64,000 nt of DNA, from contig NZ_JOEC01000001.1 in NCBI RefSeq assembly GCF_000718085.1, forward strand, positions 868,001 through 932,000. Direction: 5' to 3'. A program made the position numbers and the translations under genes. This document shows positions 41,564 through 49,835 of this stretch, piece after piece (the stretch's first letter is position 1; every line of letters begins with the position of its first letter). The DNA is from Mycetocola saprophilus. Its GTDB lineage: Bacteria; Actinomycetota; Actinomycetes; Actinomycetales; Microbacteriaceae. Under the pieces are notes generated by a model, which saw nothing but the letters and a program-made list of their open reading frames with translations, made no database searches and was not told the origin of the DNA.

Positions 41564-41597
41564 CCGGATGCCCAGGACGCGCGTCCTGGGCATCCGG
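41564..41597. terminator. 34-bp perfect palindrome, terminator between convergent genes
   Basis: CCGGATGCCCAGGACGC is followed at once by its exact complement, so the hairpin has no spacer. It is 13 nt after the beta-helix gene stop and 10 nt before the end of the phosphatase gene on the other strand. Confidence 0.75.
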
Positions 41598-41607
41598 AGC
41601 GCGGCCG

Positions 41608-42780
41608 TTAGCCGCGGCCAGGCGGAGCCCAGGCGCCGAGGGTGATCCACGGCACCAGTACCTCATCCTCGGTGAGAGACCCGTGCTGGCCCACCATGCG
41701 CCTCGAACTCTGATCCGACGGACGGGAATCGTAGTATGCGATCCGCTTCCGCGCGGCCACCAGAATGTCGCCGATCCGCGGAACCACGGTGGGATTCACG
41801 GCACCAAACAGACCCGCCGCGATCGCCTCGTCCCGGGAGAGCACCCAGGCGCGCTCCCCCTCGCTCTCGCGCCAGGCCCCGAGGGTTGCCGCGCGCTGCT
41901 CGGGGGAAACCCCCGCGTCAAAGTAGAGGTGTCGCATTCGAGGCTCCCCGCCGATCAGGCCGATCCCGGCCACCAACTCGGGATCCTGATCAAAGAGGAC
42001 GTGGGCATAGTCGGGCACATCCACGATGCCGTGGTCGGCGCTCAGCGCGATCCCCACGCCGACCCCCACGCGTGCATGCAGCTTGCGCACCTCGGCATCG
42101 AGGTCCTCGAGCGCGGCCAGCCAGCGATCATCGGCCACGCCGAACCGGTGGGCGATCTGGTCGAGCTCGGGCACGTAGAGATACACCAGTGCGCCGGGGG
42201 TTTCGGCAAGCTTGGCCGCCTGCTCGAAGCGCTCGGCGATGCGGTCAGCGGGGACATAGGTGGCCCCGCGCAGGATCGCCCGGGTCATGCCGCTGGTGGC
42301 ATACTTCCCGGTGCCCACGGCGAAGGGACGCAGGCCCTGCCGATTCGCCTGCTCAAACAGGGGTTCGCGCAGCTGCCAGGTTTCGGGAACCATCCGAACG
42401 TCCCAGCCGGTCAGGCCGTTGACGATGCGATCGTTCTCGGCATCACGCATTTCATACCCAACCACGCCGTGTTCCCCGGGCCAGGCACCGGTCATGATCG
42501 CGGTCAGGCTGGCCGCGGTGGTGCTGGGGAACACCGACTGCAGGGTGGGGAACTTCCGCGCGGTGAGGAAGCGGGCGTAGGGCTTGGCCTCGCGCAGCTG
42601 CTGCGCCCCCAGTCCGTCCACCACGATCAGGATGGCCGACTGCACCGAAGTGAGGGTTTCTCCGGGCATCGTCGCGGGCACCGGGAGGCCCGTTTCGGGG
42701 CGCAGGGCGGCGACGAGATTCGGCAGGATATCGGCTTGGCTGCGGGAAACGTCGGTGCGTGTCGGTAACATTGAAGGCAT
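41608..42780 (-). CDS. Alkaline-phosphatase-superfamily hydrolase (nucleotide pyrophosphatase-like)
   Basis: 390 residues from ATG 42780 (ATG 42771 also possible; neither has a ribosome site). The superfamily metal and nucleophile motifs are present: ILIVVDGLGAQQL, FPSTTAASLTAIMTGAWPGEHGVVGYE (Thr nucleophile), YLYVPELDQIAHRFG and ALSADHGIVDVP. It is the phosphodiesterase/pyrophosphatase branch and has no signal peptide. Substrate unknown. In actinobacteria this gene commonly lies near sepH and parC, so it marks the return to the core order after the sugar locus. Confidence 0.85.
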   Translation of the reverse strand: MPSMLPTRTDVSRSQADILPNLVAALRPETGLPVPATMPGETLTSVQSAILIVVDGLGAQQLREAKPYARFLTARKFPTLQSVFPSTTAASLTAIMTGAWPGEHGVVGYEMRDAENDRIVNGLTGWDVRMVPETWQLREPLFEQANRQGLRPFAVGTGKYATSGMTRAILRGATYVPADRIAERFEQAAKLAETPGALVYLYVPELDQIAHRFGVADDRWLAALEDLDAEVRKLHARVGVGVGIALSADHGIVDVPDYAHVLFDQDPELVAGIGLIGGEPRMRHLYFDAGVSPEQRAATLGAWRESEGERAWVLSRDEAIAAGLFGAVNPTVVPRIGDILVAARKRIAYYDSRPSDQSSRRMVGQHGSLTEDEVLVPWITLGAWAPPGRG

Positions 42781-42869
42781 CGGGTTAAGTGTGCCACAGA
42801 AGGCACGGTTTACCCGGCTCCCATCCACCCTCGCGCCGTTCTCCTCGCGCGGCCATCCGAAACTATGGA

Positions 42870-45539
42870 ATGACCCGAAAAGACTCCGCTTCCACCAGCG
42901 CCGCCCCCGCCGAACGCATCCTCGATGTCGATGTGACCGATGAGATGGAGGGCTCCTTCCTGGAGTACGCCTACTCGGTCATCTACTCGCGGGCGCTGCC
43001 GGATGCGCGCGACGGTCTTAAGCCGGTGCAGCGACGCATCCTGTATCAAATGGCCGATATGGGGCTGCGCCCCGACCGCAATCACGTGAAGTCCGCCCGC
43101 GTGGTGGGCGAGGTCATGGGTAAGCTGCACCCGCACGGTGACGCTCCCATCTACGACGCCCTGGTCCGCCTGGCCCAGCCCTTTACGATGCGCCTGCCGC
43201 TGATCGATGGTCACGGAAACTTTGGATCGCTGGATGACGGCCCCGCGGCACCCCGCTATACCGAGGCGCGCCTGGACGCGACCGCCCTGGCAATGACCGA
43301 AAACCTCGACGAGGACGTCGTGGACTTCATCCCCAACTATGACGGCGCGCTCATGCAGCCCGATGTCCTGCCCGCCGCCTATCCGAACCTCCTGGTCAAT
43401 GGCGGCAGCGGTATCGCCGTGGGAATGGCCACCAACATGGCCCCGCACAACCTGATCGAGGTTGTGGGCGCCGCACGCTTCCTGCTGGAAAAGCCCAAGG
43501 CCACCCTTGAGGAGCTGATGGCGTATGTGCCCGGCCCCGACCTGCCCACCGGCGGGACGATCGTGGGTCTCGCCGGCATCAAAGATGCCTACGCAACCGG
43601 TCGTGGCGCGTTCAAAACCCGCGCCAAGGTCACGGTCGAAAACCTGACCCCGCGCAAAAAGGGCCTGGTGGTCACCGAGCTGCCCTATCTGGTGGGCCCC
43701 GAGCGGGTGATCGAGAAGATCAAGGACGGTGTCAACAACAAGAAGCTCTCCGGCATCTCGGACGTCACCGACCTGACCGACCGGACCAACGGCCTGCGCC
43801 TGGTCATCGGGATCAAGACCGGCTTCAGCCCCGAGGCCGTGCTGGAACAGCTCTACCGGTTCACCCCGCTGGAGGACGGCTTCAGTATCAACAACGTCGC
43901 CCTGGTCGACGGCGGTCCGCGCACCCTGGGTCTGCGCGAGCTGCTGCAGGTCTACGTGGATCACCGCATTCAGGTGGTCACCCGCCGCTCCAAGTACCGC
44001 CTGGCCCGGCGCAAGGAACGCCTGCACCTGGTGCTGGGACTCCTGATCGCGATCGTCGACATCGACGAGGTCATCCAGGTCATCCGCGCCAGCGATGACT
44101 CGGAGATCGCCCGCAAGAAGCTGCAGGAGGTTTTTGACCTCTCCAAGGTCCAGGCCGAATACATTCTCGAGCTGCGGCTGCGTCGCCTGACCAAGTTCTC
44201 GCGGATGGAGCTGGAAACCGAGCGGGATGAGCTGCAGGCGCAGATTGCCGAGCTGGAGAAGCTGCTGAGCAGCACCCGCCGGATCCGCACCCAGGTGTCC
44301 AAGGAGCTTGAGGCCGTGGCCGAGAAGTTTGGGACCCCGCGGCGCACCATGCTGACCGAGGCGGCGCCGAGCATCGCCGGGTCCGCACGGAAGAAGGCGG
44401 GCGTGGTTCTCGAGGTCGCCGATGTGGCCTGCACAATTTTCCTGAGCGCCACCGGTCGCGCGTTGCGGGTGGACCGCCCGGCGGGCGAGGAGGTCACGAT
44501 CACCGCGCCGCCGCGCCGCGCCAAGCACGACGCGATCGCCTCGGTGCTGGAGACCACCTCACGCACCGAGATCGGTGCGGTCACCAACCTGGGTCGCCTG
44601 ATCCGTTTCTCCCCCATCGACCTCCCGGCTGTGCCCGCCGCCTCGATTCATCTCGCGGCGGGTGTCAAGATCTCCGACTACATCACGCTCACCAATAAGA
44701 AGGAGCGGGTGCTGGCCCTGGTGGATCTGGGCAGCGACCGCCCGATCGCGCTGGGGACCGCGCAGGGTGTGGTCAAGCGGGTCACCGCGAACGCCTGGCC
44801 GAATAAGCCCGAGTTTGAGGTGATCGCGCTGAAGCCCGGCGATGAGGTTGTGGGCCTCGGCCAGCCCGCCGAAACCGATGAGCTGATCTTTGTCACCTCG
44901 GACGCGAAGCTGCTGCACTTTGTCGCCTCCTCGGTGCGCCCGCAGGGTGCGCCCGCAGGTGGTATGGCCGGTGTCGCGCTGGTGGGGAGCGCTCGCGTGC
45001 TGTTCTTCGGCGCGGCACCGCATGCCGAGGAGATTATGGTGACCACGATCTCGGTGGCCGAGGGCACGATCCCCGGCACCGATCCGGGCCGAGCCAAGAC
45101 CTCGACGTTTGCCGATTTCCCCGCCAAGGGCCGCGCGACCGGTGGTGTCCGGGCCCACGCGTTCCTCAAGGGTGAGTCCCACCTCGAACGCGCCTGGGTG
45201 GGCCCCGGTCCCGTGCGTGCGCTCTCGGTCGAAGGCTCGGCGCGTCCGCTGCCCGAGCCGGTGGGCCGACGCGATGCCTCGGGTGCCGCGCTTGAGCAGG
45301 TGGTGACCTATCTGGGTCGGGCGATCCAGCCCGACACCGGTTCGGGCCCTGCCGCCGCGTCCGATGGTGACGCTCCGCAGGATGGCCCGTTGGATGCCCC
45401 CTCGTTTGAAGACGGCGATGTGATCCGCATCCCCGCCCGCGCCTCGGCCACCCCGGCCCAGCCACTCGGCTTTGACACCGACGGCGTCCTCTCGGTGGAA
45501 CCCGCCGACACCGTCACCCTGGACCTCGACCTGGAATAG
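42870..45539 (+). CDS. parC: DNA topoisomerase IV subunit A
   Basis: 889 residues from ATG 42870; the open frame extends upstream across the divergent gene start. Winged-helix catalytic core with active-site Tyr130 (APRYTEARL) and the quinolone region HPHGDAPIYD. Ala92 replaces the Ser usual at the resistance position, Asp96 is kept. Coiled-coil tower (about 440-490) and a GyrA-type C-terminal beta-pinwheel with degenerate box motifs follow. Called ParC, not GyrA, because the partner B subunit is encoded nearby as in other Microbacteriaceae and there is no dnaA-gyrB context; the distinction is moderately certain. Confidence 0.88.
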   Translation: MTRKDSASTSAAPAERILDVDVTDEMEGSFLEYAYSVIYSRALPDARDGLKPVQRRILYQMADMGLRPDRNHVKSARVVGEVMGKLHPHGDAPIYDALVRLAQPFTMRLPLIDGHGNFGSLDDGPAAPRYTEARLDATALAMTENLDEDVVDFIPNYDGALMQPDVLPAAYPNLLVNGGSGIAVGMATNMAPHNLIEVVGAARFLLEKPKATLEELMAYVPGPDLPTGGTIVGLAGIKDAYATGRGAFKTRAKVTVENLTPRKKGLVVTELPYLVGPERVIEKIKDGVNNKKLSGISDVTDLTDRTNGLRLVIGIKTGFSPEAVLEQLYRFTPLEDGFSINNVALVDGGPRTLGLRELLQVYVDHRIQVVTRRSKYRLARRKERLHLVLGLLIAIVDIDEVIQVIRASDDSEIARKKLQEVFDLSKVQAEYILELRLRRLTKFSRMELETERDELQAQIAELEKLLSSTRRIRTQVSKELEAVAEKFGTPRRTMLTEAAPSIAGSARKKAGVVLEVADVACTIFLSATGRALRVDRPAGEEVTITAPPRRAKHDAIASVLETTSRTEIGAVTNLGRLIRFSPIDLPAVPAASIHLAAGVKISDYITLTNKKERVLALVDLGSDRPIALGTAQGVVKRVTANAWPNKPEFEVIALKPGDEVVGLGQPAETDELIFVTSDAKLLHFVASSVRPQGAPAGGMAGVALVGSARVLFFGAAPHAEEIMVTTISVAEGTIPGTDPGRAKTSTFADFPAKGRATGGVRAHAFLKGESHLERAWVGPGPVRALSVEGSARPLPEPVGRRDASGAALEQVVTYLGRAIQPDTGSGPAAASDGDAPQDGPLDAPSFEDGDVIRIPARASATPAQPLGFDTDGVLSVEPADTVTLDLDLE

Positions 45540-45553
45540 TCCTGAAGCCTGTT

Positions 45554-45598
45554 GGTGGGTTTCGGTTTCGAACACTCGGAACCGAAACCCACCTTTTT
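45554..45598 (+). terminator. parC terminator
   Basis: 14-bp stem GGTGGGTTTCGGTT (45554-45567 with 45580-45593), then TTTTT. Confidence 0.9.
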
Positions 45599-45648
45599 GT
45601 CATGGACCAGACCCAAAAACATGGCGATTGGTTTCCCTGCGACAACCC

Positions 45649-45676
45649 TTGACATTAGCTCAAACCCGGGTAGCGT
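45649..45676 (+). promoter_or_regulatory. Promoter of the small membrane protein gene
   Basis: TTGACA (45649-45654), 16 nt, TAGCGT (45671-45676). It lies about 90 nt before the ATG at 45765. Confidence 0.6.
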
Positions 45677-45764
45677 GAGCTGAAACCTAGCAACCGCAGT
45701 CCGGAGCACCGCCGATATCTGCCCCGCCCACGGTTGCCGGCCGCGACGATGGGGAGTGCGAACG

Positions 45765-46418
45765 ATGAACGGTGTACCGAGCGACGGGTCGCATCCGGTG
45801 AGTTCCCGGCCGCTGACTGTCGGGTTGCTTTTTATTGGGTCCTCGCTCGCGGCGTATGCGCTACCCGAGTCATTCCCGGCACGCGAGATCATCGCGGCCG
45901 TGCTCTTCTCCGGTGCGCTCCTGGGCACCGCGGGTTCCCGCTATTGCCGACAGGCTCTTTTTGGCTCCCGCCGAACCGGGGTAATTGCCACGCGCGCGCT
46001 GGCGATCTGGTCGCTGGGGGCCGCCGTGCTCGGAAGTGTGTCCTGGGCACAGCCCGACGCCAACCCCTGGGGTAGCCTGCTGACAATTTCGATGCTTGGA
46101 AACCTCGTCCTGACCCTCATTATTGTGGTCGATATTGCGCGCGCACCGCACCTGCCCGTTCCCTGGAAACGGATCCCACTCGCGATGCTTATGCTCCAGG
46201 CGCTGGCATATCTGGCAAGCACCCTGCTGATCCGGATGAATGCGGAGCCGGTCGGGATACAGATCGTCACCGCGGCAGTCTCGCTGATCGCCGCGGCAAC
46301 GCCCCTGAGCTACGGAATCCTGCTGCTGTCACTCACACGCACCGATCATCGCGATGGCGCGACCGAACCAACCGGGCGCGGTCAGGTTGTCTCCGACGCA
46401 GCAGGGACCCTCGGCTAG
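45765..46418 (+). CDS. Hypothetical multi-spanning membrane protein
   Basis: 217 residues from ATG 45765, with GGGGAG 8 nt upstream (a GTG three codons earlier overlaps that site). Five to six hydrophobic stretches, about 18-35, 42-58, 76-96, 106-126, 139-160 and 165-187, with short loops; polar ends. I do not recognise a family. It lies alone between parC and the convergent parE gene and has its own good promoter. Codon usage appears in line with neighbours. Confidence 0.7.
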   Translation: MNGVPSDGSHPVSSRPLTVGLLFIGSSLAAYALPESFPAREIIAAVLFSGALLGTAGSRYCRQALFGSRRTGVIATRALAIWSLGAAVLGSVSWAQPDANPWGSLLTISMLGNLVLTLIIVVDIARAPHLPVPWKRIPLAMLMLQALAYLASTLLIRMNAEPVGIQIVTAAVSLIAAATPLSYGILLLSLTRTDHRDGATEPTGRGQVVSDAAGTLG

Positions 46419-46459
46419 ACCTCGGTGTGTTCGTGACGAGACCTTGGTGTGTTCGTGGC
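46418..46459. repeat. 22-bp tandem repeat between convergent genes
   Basis: GACCTCGGTGTGTTCGTG at 46418 and GACCTTGGTGTGTTCGTG at 46440, period 22. It fills the whole gap between the membrane-protein stop and the parE stop. A third, weaker echo lies inside the end of parE. Confidence 0.65.
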
Positions 46460-48540
46460 TATACGTCGATGCGTTCGCGGCTGAGGTCCGCCGAGTGCTC
46501 CACGATGAAGTCCTTGCGCGGTGCCACATCGCTTCCCATCAGCAGCTCAAACACCCTGGAGGCGCGCTCGGCGTCGCCCATGCGTACGCGGCGCAGGGTT
46601 CGTCCCGAGCGTTCCATCGTGGTTTCGGCCAGCTGGTCGGCGTCCATCTCGCCCAGACCCTTGTACCGCTGCGGGTCCTGGTAGCGCTTTCCGGTGGCCT
46701 TGAACTCGGCCAGCAGGTCGTGCAGCTCCTGCTCGGAGTACGTGTAGATCGTCTCATTGGGCTTGGAGCCCGGGTTGATCTGCACCACCCGGTGCAGCGG
46801 GGGCACCGCCGCGTAGACCCGGCCCGCGTCGATCATCGGCCGCATATAGCGGAAGAACAGCGTGAGCAGCAGGGTGCGAATGTGCGCGCCGTCCACGTCG
46901 GCGTCGCTCATGATGATGACCTTGCCATAGCGGGCGGCGTCAAGATCGAAGCTGCGGCCCGATCCGGCGCCGATCACCTGAATGATCGCCGCGCACTCGG
47001 CGTTTGACAGCATGTCGGACACCGAGGACTTCTGCACGTTGAGGATCTTGCCTCGAATCGGCAGCAGCGCCTGGTGCTCGCTGTCGCGGGCATTCTTGGC
47101 GGTGCCCAGCGCCGAGTCACCCTCGACGATGAACAGCTCGGAGGTTTCCACATCGTTGCTGCGGCAGTCCACCAGCTTGGCGGGCAGCGAGGAGGACTCC
47201 AGCGCGTTTTTGCGGCGCTGGGTCTCCTTGTGGGTGCGCGCGGAAATGCGCGACTTCATCTCTGCCACGACCTTGTCCAGCACCAGGGCGGTCTGGGTCT
47301 TGTCGTCGCGCTTGGTCGAGGCGAAGCGCTCCTTGAGCTGACCGGACACGACCGAGGCAACGATCGCCCGCACCGCGGGGGTACCCAGGATCTCCTTGGT
47401 CTGCCCCTCGAACTGCGGCTCGGCCAGGCGCACGGTCAGAACCGCGGTCAGCCCGGCCAGGACGTCGTCCTTATCCAGCTTGTCGTTTCCAGCCTTGAGA
47501 CGACGCGCGTTGGCCTCGACCTGGGCGCGCAGGAAGCGCAGCAGCCCCTGGTCAAAACCGGTTTGGTGTGAGCCACCCTTGGGCGTGGCGATGATGTTCA
47601 CGAAGCTGCGCATCACCGTCTCATAGCCGGTGCCCCAGCGCAGCGCGATGTCCACGGTGCACTCGCGCTCCACCTCGGTGGGGACCATCGCCCCGCCGTC
47701 GGTCAGCACGGGCACGGTCTCGGTGAAGGTCGAGGTTCCGGTCAGGCGCCACACGTCGGTGATCGCCGTATCCGGGGCCAGGTGATCCACAAACTCGGAG
47801 ATGCCGCCGTCAAACTCGAAGGCGTGCGATTCGGTCTCCTCGCCGCGTGAGTCCTCGATGGCGATGCCCAGGCCGGGGATCAGGAACGCCGTCTGCTTGG
47901 CGCGACCGATCAGGTCCTCCATCTGGAAGTTGGCGCCCTTGGTGAAGATCTGCGGGTCGGCCCAGTAGCGCACGCGGGTGCCGGTCTTGGCCTTGGCGAC
48001 CTTGCCGATCGGGCGCAGCGCCGGCTCACCAAACTCGGTGAACGGGGTGAACGGAGCATCGGGGGTCGGGGCACCGGTGTCCTCGAAGACGCCGGGCACG
48101 CCGCGCTTGAAGGACATCAGCCAGGTCTTGCCGCCGCGGTCCACCTCGACGTCGAGGCGCGCACTCAGCGCGTTGACCACCGAGGCGCCCACACCGTGCA
48201 GACCACCCGAGGCGGCATAGGAACCCGACCCGAACTTTCCGCCGGCGTGCAGCTTGGTGAAGACCACCTCGACACCGCTCAGCCCGGTCTTGGGCTCGAT
48301 GTCTACGGGGATACCGCGGGCGGTGTCGCGTACCTCGACCGAGCCGTCGTGGTGCAGCAGGATATTGATCCTGGTTCCGAAGCCCGCCAGCGCCTCATCC
48401 ACCGAGTTATCGATGATCTCCCAGAGGCAGTGCATGAGGCCGCGGGAGTCGGTGGACCCGATGTACATACCGGGTCGCTTCCGCACCGCCTCAAGGCCCT
48501 CGAGGACGGAGAGGTGGCGCGCGGAGTATTCAGTGGTCAC
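46459..48540 (-). CDS. parE: DNA topoisomerase IV subunit B
   Basis: 693 residues, GTG start 8 nt behind a TAGAAT hexamer. GHKL ATPase domain (EIIDNSVDEALAG, DTARGIPVDIEPKTG, GLHGVGASVVNALS), transducer domain, and TOPRIM domain with the acidic Glu in VEGDSALGTAKN and DADVDGAHIRTLLL. Forms the A2B2 decatenating enzyme with ParC. The genes are convergent, with one membrane-protein gene between. Called ParE by length and partner gene; a second type II enzyme (gyrase) is expected elsewhere. Confidence 0.9.
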   Translation of the reverse strand: MTTEYSARHLSVLEGLEAVRKRPGMYIGSTDSRGLMHCLWEIIDNSVDEALAGFGTRINILLHHDGSVEVRDTARGIPVDIEPKTGLSGVEVVFTKLHAGGKFGSGSYAASGGLHGVGASVVNALSARLDVEVDRGGKTWLMSFKRGVPGVFEDTGAPTPDAPFTPFTEFGEPALRPIGKVAKAKTGTRVRYWADPQIFTKGANFQMEDLIGRAKQTAFLIPGLGIAIEDSRGEETESHAFEFDGGISEFVDHLAPDTAITDVWRLTGTSTFTETVPVLTDGGAMVPTEVERECTVDIALRWGTGYETVMRSFVNIIATPKGGSHQTGFDQGLLRFLRAQVEANARRLKAGNDKLDKDDVLAGLTAVLTVRLAEPQFEGQTKEILGTPAVRAIVASVVSGQLKERFASTKRDDKTQTALVLDKVVAEMKSRISARTHKETQRRKNALESSSLPAKLVDCRSNDVETSELFIVEGDSALGTAKNARDSEHQALLPIRGKILNVQKSSVSDMLSNAECAAIIQVIGAGSGRSFDLDAARYGKVIIMSDADVDGAHIRTLLLTLFFRYMRPMIDAGRVYAAVPPLHRVVQINPGSKPNETIYTYSEQELHDLLAEFKATGKRYQDPQRYKGLGEMDADQLAETTMERSGRTLRRVRMGDAERASRVFELLMGSDVAPRKDFIVEHSADLSRERIDV

Positions 48541-48548
48541 AGGGATAA

Positions 48549-48554
48549 ATTCTA
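48549..48554 (-). promoter_or_regulatory. -10 element of parE
   Basis: TAGAAT on the minus strand, 8 nt before the GTG. No ribosome site intervenes, so a leaderless transcript is likely. Confidence 0.55.
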
Positions 48555-48713
48555 CCGAAAACCCCCGACATCACCTGCCATCGACACGTTGTGAGCGGGC
48601 TGAGCGTACGCGCCTAGCGAAATTGCCCCGGAACGGAATGAATTTGCCCCCGGACGTGGTTGGATAAGACGTGAGGCCGAACGATTGGCCTCCTCACCGG
48701 TCAGGAGGAAAAC

Positions 48714-48938
48714 ATGACACAGATCACCGAAAGCGCTCCGAGCGTGGTGGACGCCCCGGCACTGACCGCGGCCGACCGTTGCGACAGCTGCGGCGCACAG
48801 GCCTACGTCCGGGTAACCCTTGCCAACGGCGAGCTCATGTTCTGCGCTCACCACGGCAAGAAGTATCAGGAGAAGCTCGCCGCCGTCGCCTCGAACTGGC
48901 ACGACGAGAGCGCCCGCCTCAGCGAGGCTCGCGCCTAA
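48714..48938 (+). CDS. DUF7455 small zinc-ribbon protein
   Basis: 74 residues with AGGAGG 6 nt before the ATG. The motif CDSCGAQAYVRV ... ELMFCAHHGKKY gives a CxxC...CxxH zinc site. Found in most actinobacteria near parE or a principal sigma gene, as here. Function unknown. An imperfect GTGAGGCC...GGCCTCCTCAC hairpin lies in its short leader (about 48671-48698). Confidence 0.85.
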   Translation: MTQITESAPSVVDAPALTAADRCDSCGAQAYVRVTLANGELMFCAHHGKKYQEKLAAVASNWHDESARLSEARA

Positions 48939-49001
48939 GGGCCCGCCCCCACTCGCCGACGCTGTCGAAACAGCGCGACCAGGGCGAGTCCCCCAAACCA
49001 C

Positions 49002-49036
49002 GCGTCGCCGTCCGGGAAACCGGGCGGCGACGCTTT
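49002..49036 (+). terminator. Terminator after DUF7455
   Basis: 14-bp stem GCGTCGCCGTCCGG (one wobble) with GAAA loop, then TTTGG. Confidence 0.7.
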
Positions 49037-49062
49037 GGTATGTGGGCACCACCATGGGACGA

Positions 49063-49100
49063 GAAAGCCCCGCCGGAACCGAGGTTCGGACGGGGCTTTC
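49063..49100 (-). terminator. Terminator after gatD
   Basis: GAAAGCCCCG with CGGGGCTTTC, extended with two mismatches through the inner arms. It serves the minus-strand murT-gatD genes; a TTTC side is present on both strands. Confidence 0.65.
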
Positions 49101-49115
49101 GCAATTTCGAAGGCG

Positions 49116-49835
49116 CTAGCGCGGGAGCTTGCCGATCAGGATCTCGCGGGCGAGATCGATGGTCTGGTCCAGCTCATCGTGCTTGTCGTTCTTGATGTAG
49201 GTGTCTCCGGTGCGGGCCACGGCCAGGCTGATCAGGTGATCGGCGAACACCGGGTTCAGGACCAGCGCCGGGCCGTGCAGGTGCGTGCCGTAGGCATTGC
49301 CCACAACCGCGCCCTCCAGGCCATCGCCGTTACCGAAGCCGTTGCGCACGGCACCAATCGGGGCCATCCCCTGAGCCAACGTGGTCACGGCCGAGTGGTT
49401 CTCGGTTCCGATCAGCAGTCCAAACTGCCCATCGATACCAAAGGCCTCGGTTACGATCCGCGCCGCGGTGGCATCCACGGTCACATCAAAGACCCCGGCA
49501 CCCTCGATCACGGTATCGGCGTCGAGCTTGATCGTCTTGCCCAGCAGGTGGAACCCGGCACCGGCGGCCAGGAAGACCACACCCGCCTTGGCCCACTCGC
49601 GCAGCTGCTCGGCGATCTGCGCAAACTCCGGGGCGAGAGCACGCTGTGCACTCGAGGATCCGGTCCCCACCACGACGATGTCGGGGAGGATGCCCAGGGT
49701 GTCCCCCGGGTTGTAGGTGCGCTGCTCGACCTCGATACCGGCGAGCTCCAGACGGTGCGCAAGCGCACGCCGGTTACCGGTGTCCCCGTTCAGGGCCAGG
49801 TCGTTGGAGAAGAGTTCAAGAATGGAGACGGTCAC
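49116..49835 (-). CDS. gatD: GatD-like glutamine amidotransferase without the catalytic cysteine
   Basis: 239 residues; the ATG overlaps the murT stop by 4 nt. GatD normally takes ammonia from glutamine for MurT, which amidates D-Glu of lipid II. The nucleophile elbow reads FLAAGAGFHLLG, with Gly92 where active GatD has Cys. His187 in GTHLHGPALVLNP and the ENH segment are retained. The protein has no cysteine at all. I read the codon directly (GGT on the minus strand), so glutaminase activity by the known mechanism is not possible. The fold is intact, which argues for a changed role, not decay. Confidence 0.88.
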   Translation of the reverse strand: MTVSILELFSNDLALNGDTGNRRALAHRLELAGIEVEQRTYNPGDTLGILPDIVVVGTGSSSAQRALAPEFAQIAEQLREWAKAGVVFLAAGAGFHLLGKTIKLDADTVIEGAGVFDVTVDATAARIVTEAFGIDGQFGLLIGTENHSAVTTLAQGMAPIGAVRNGFGNGDGLEGAVVGNAYGTHLHGPALVLNPVFADHLISLAVARTGDTYIKNDKHDELDQTIDLAREILIGKLPR

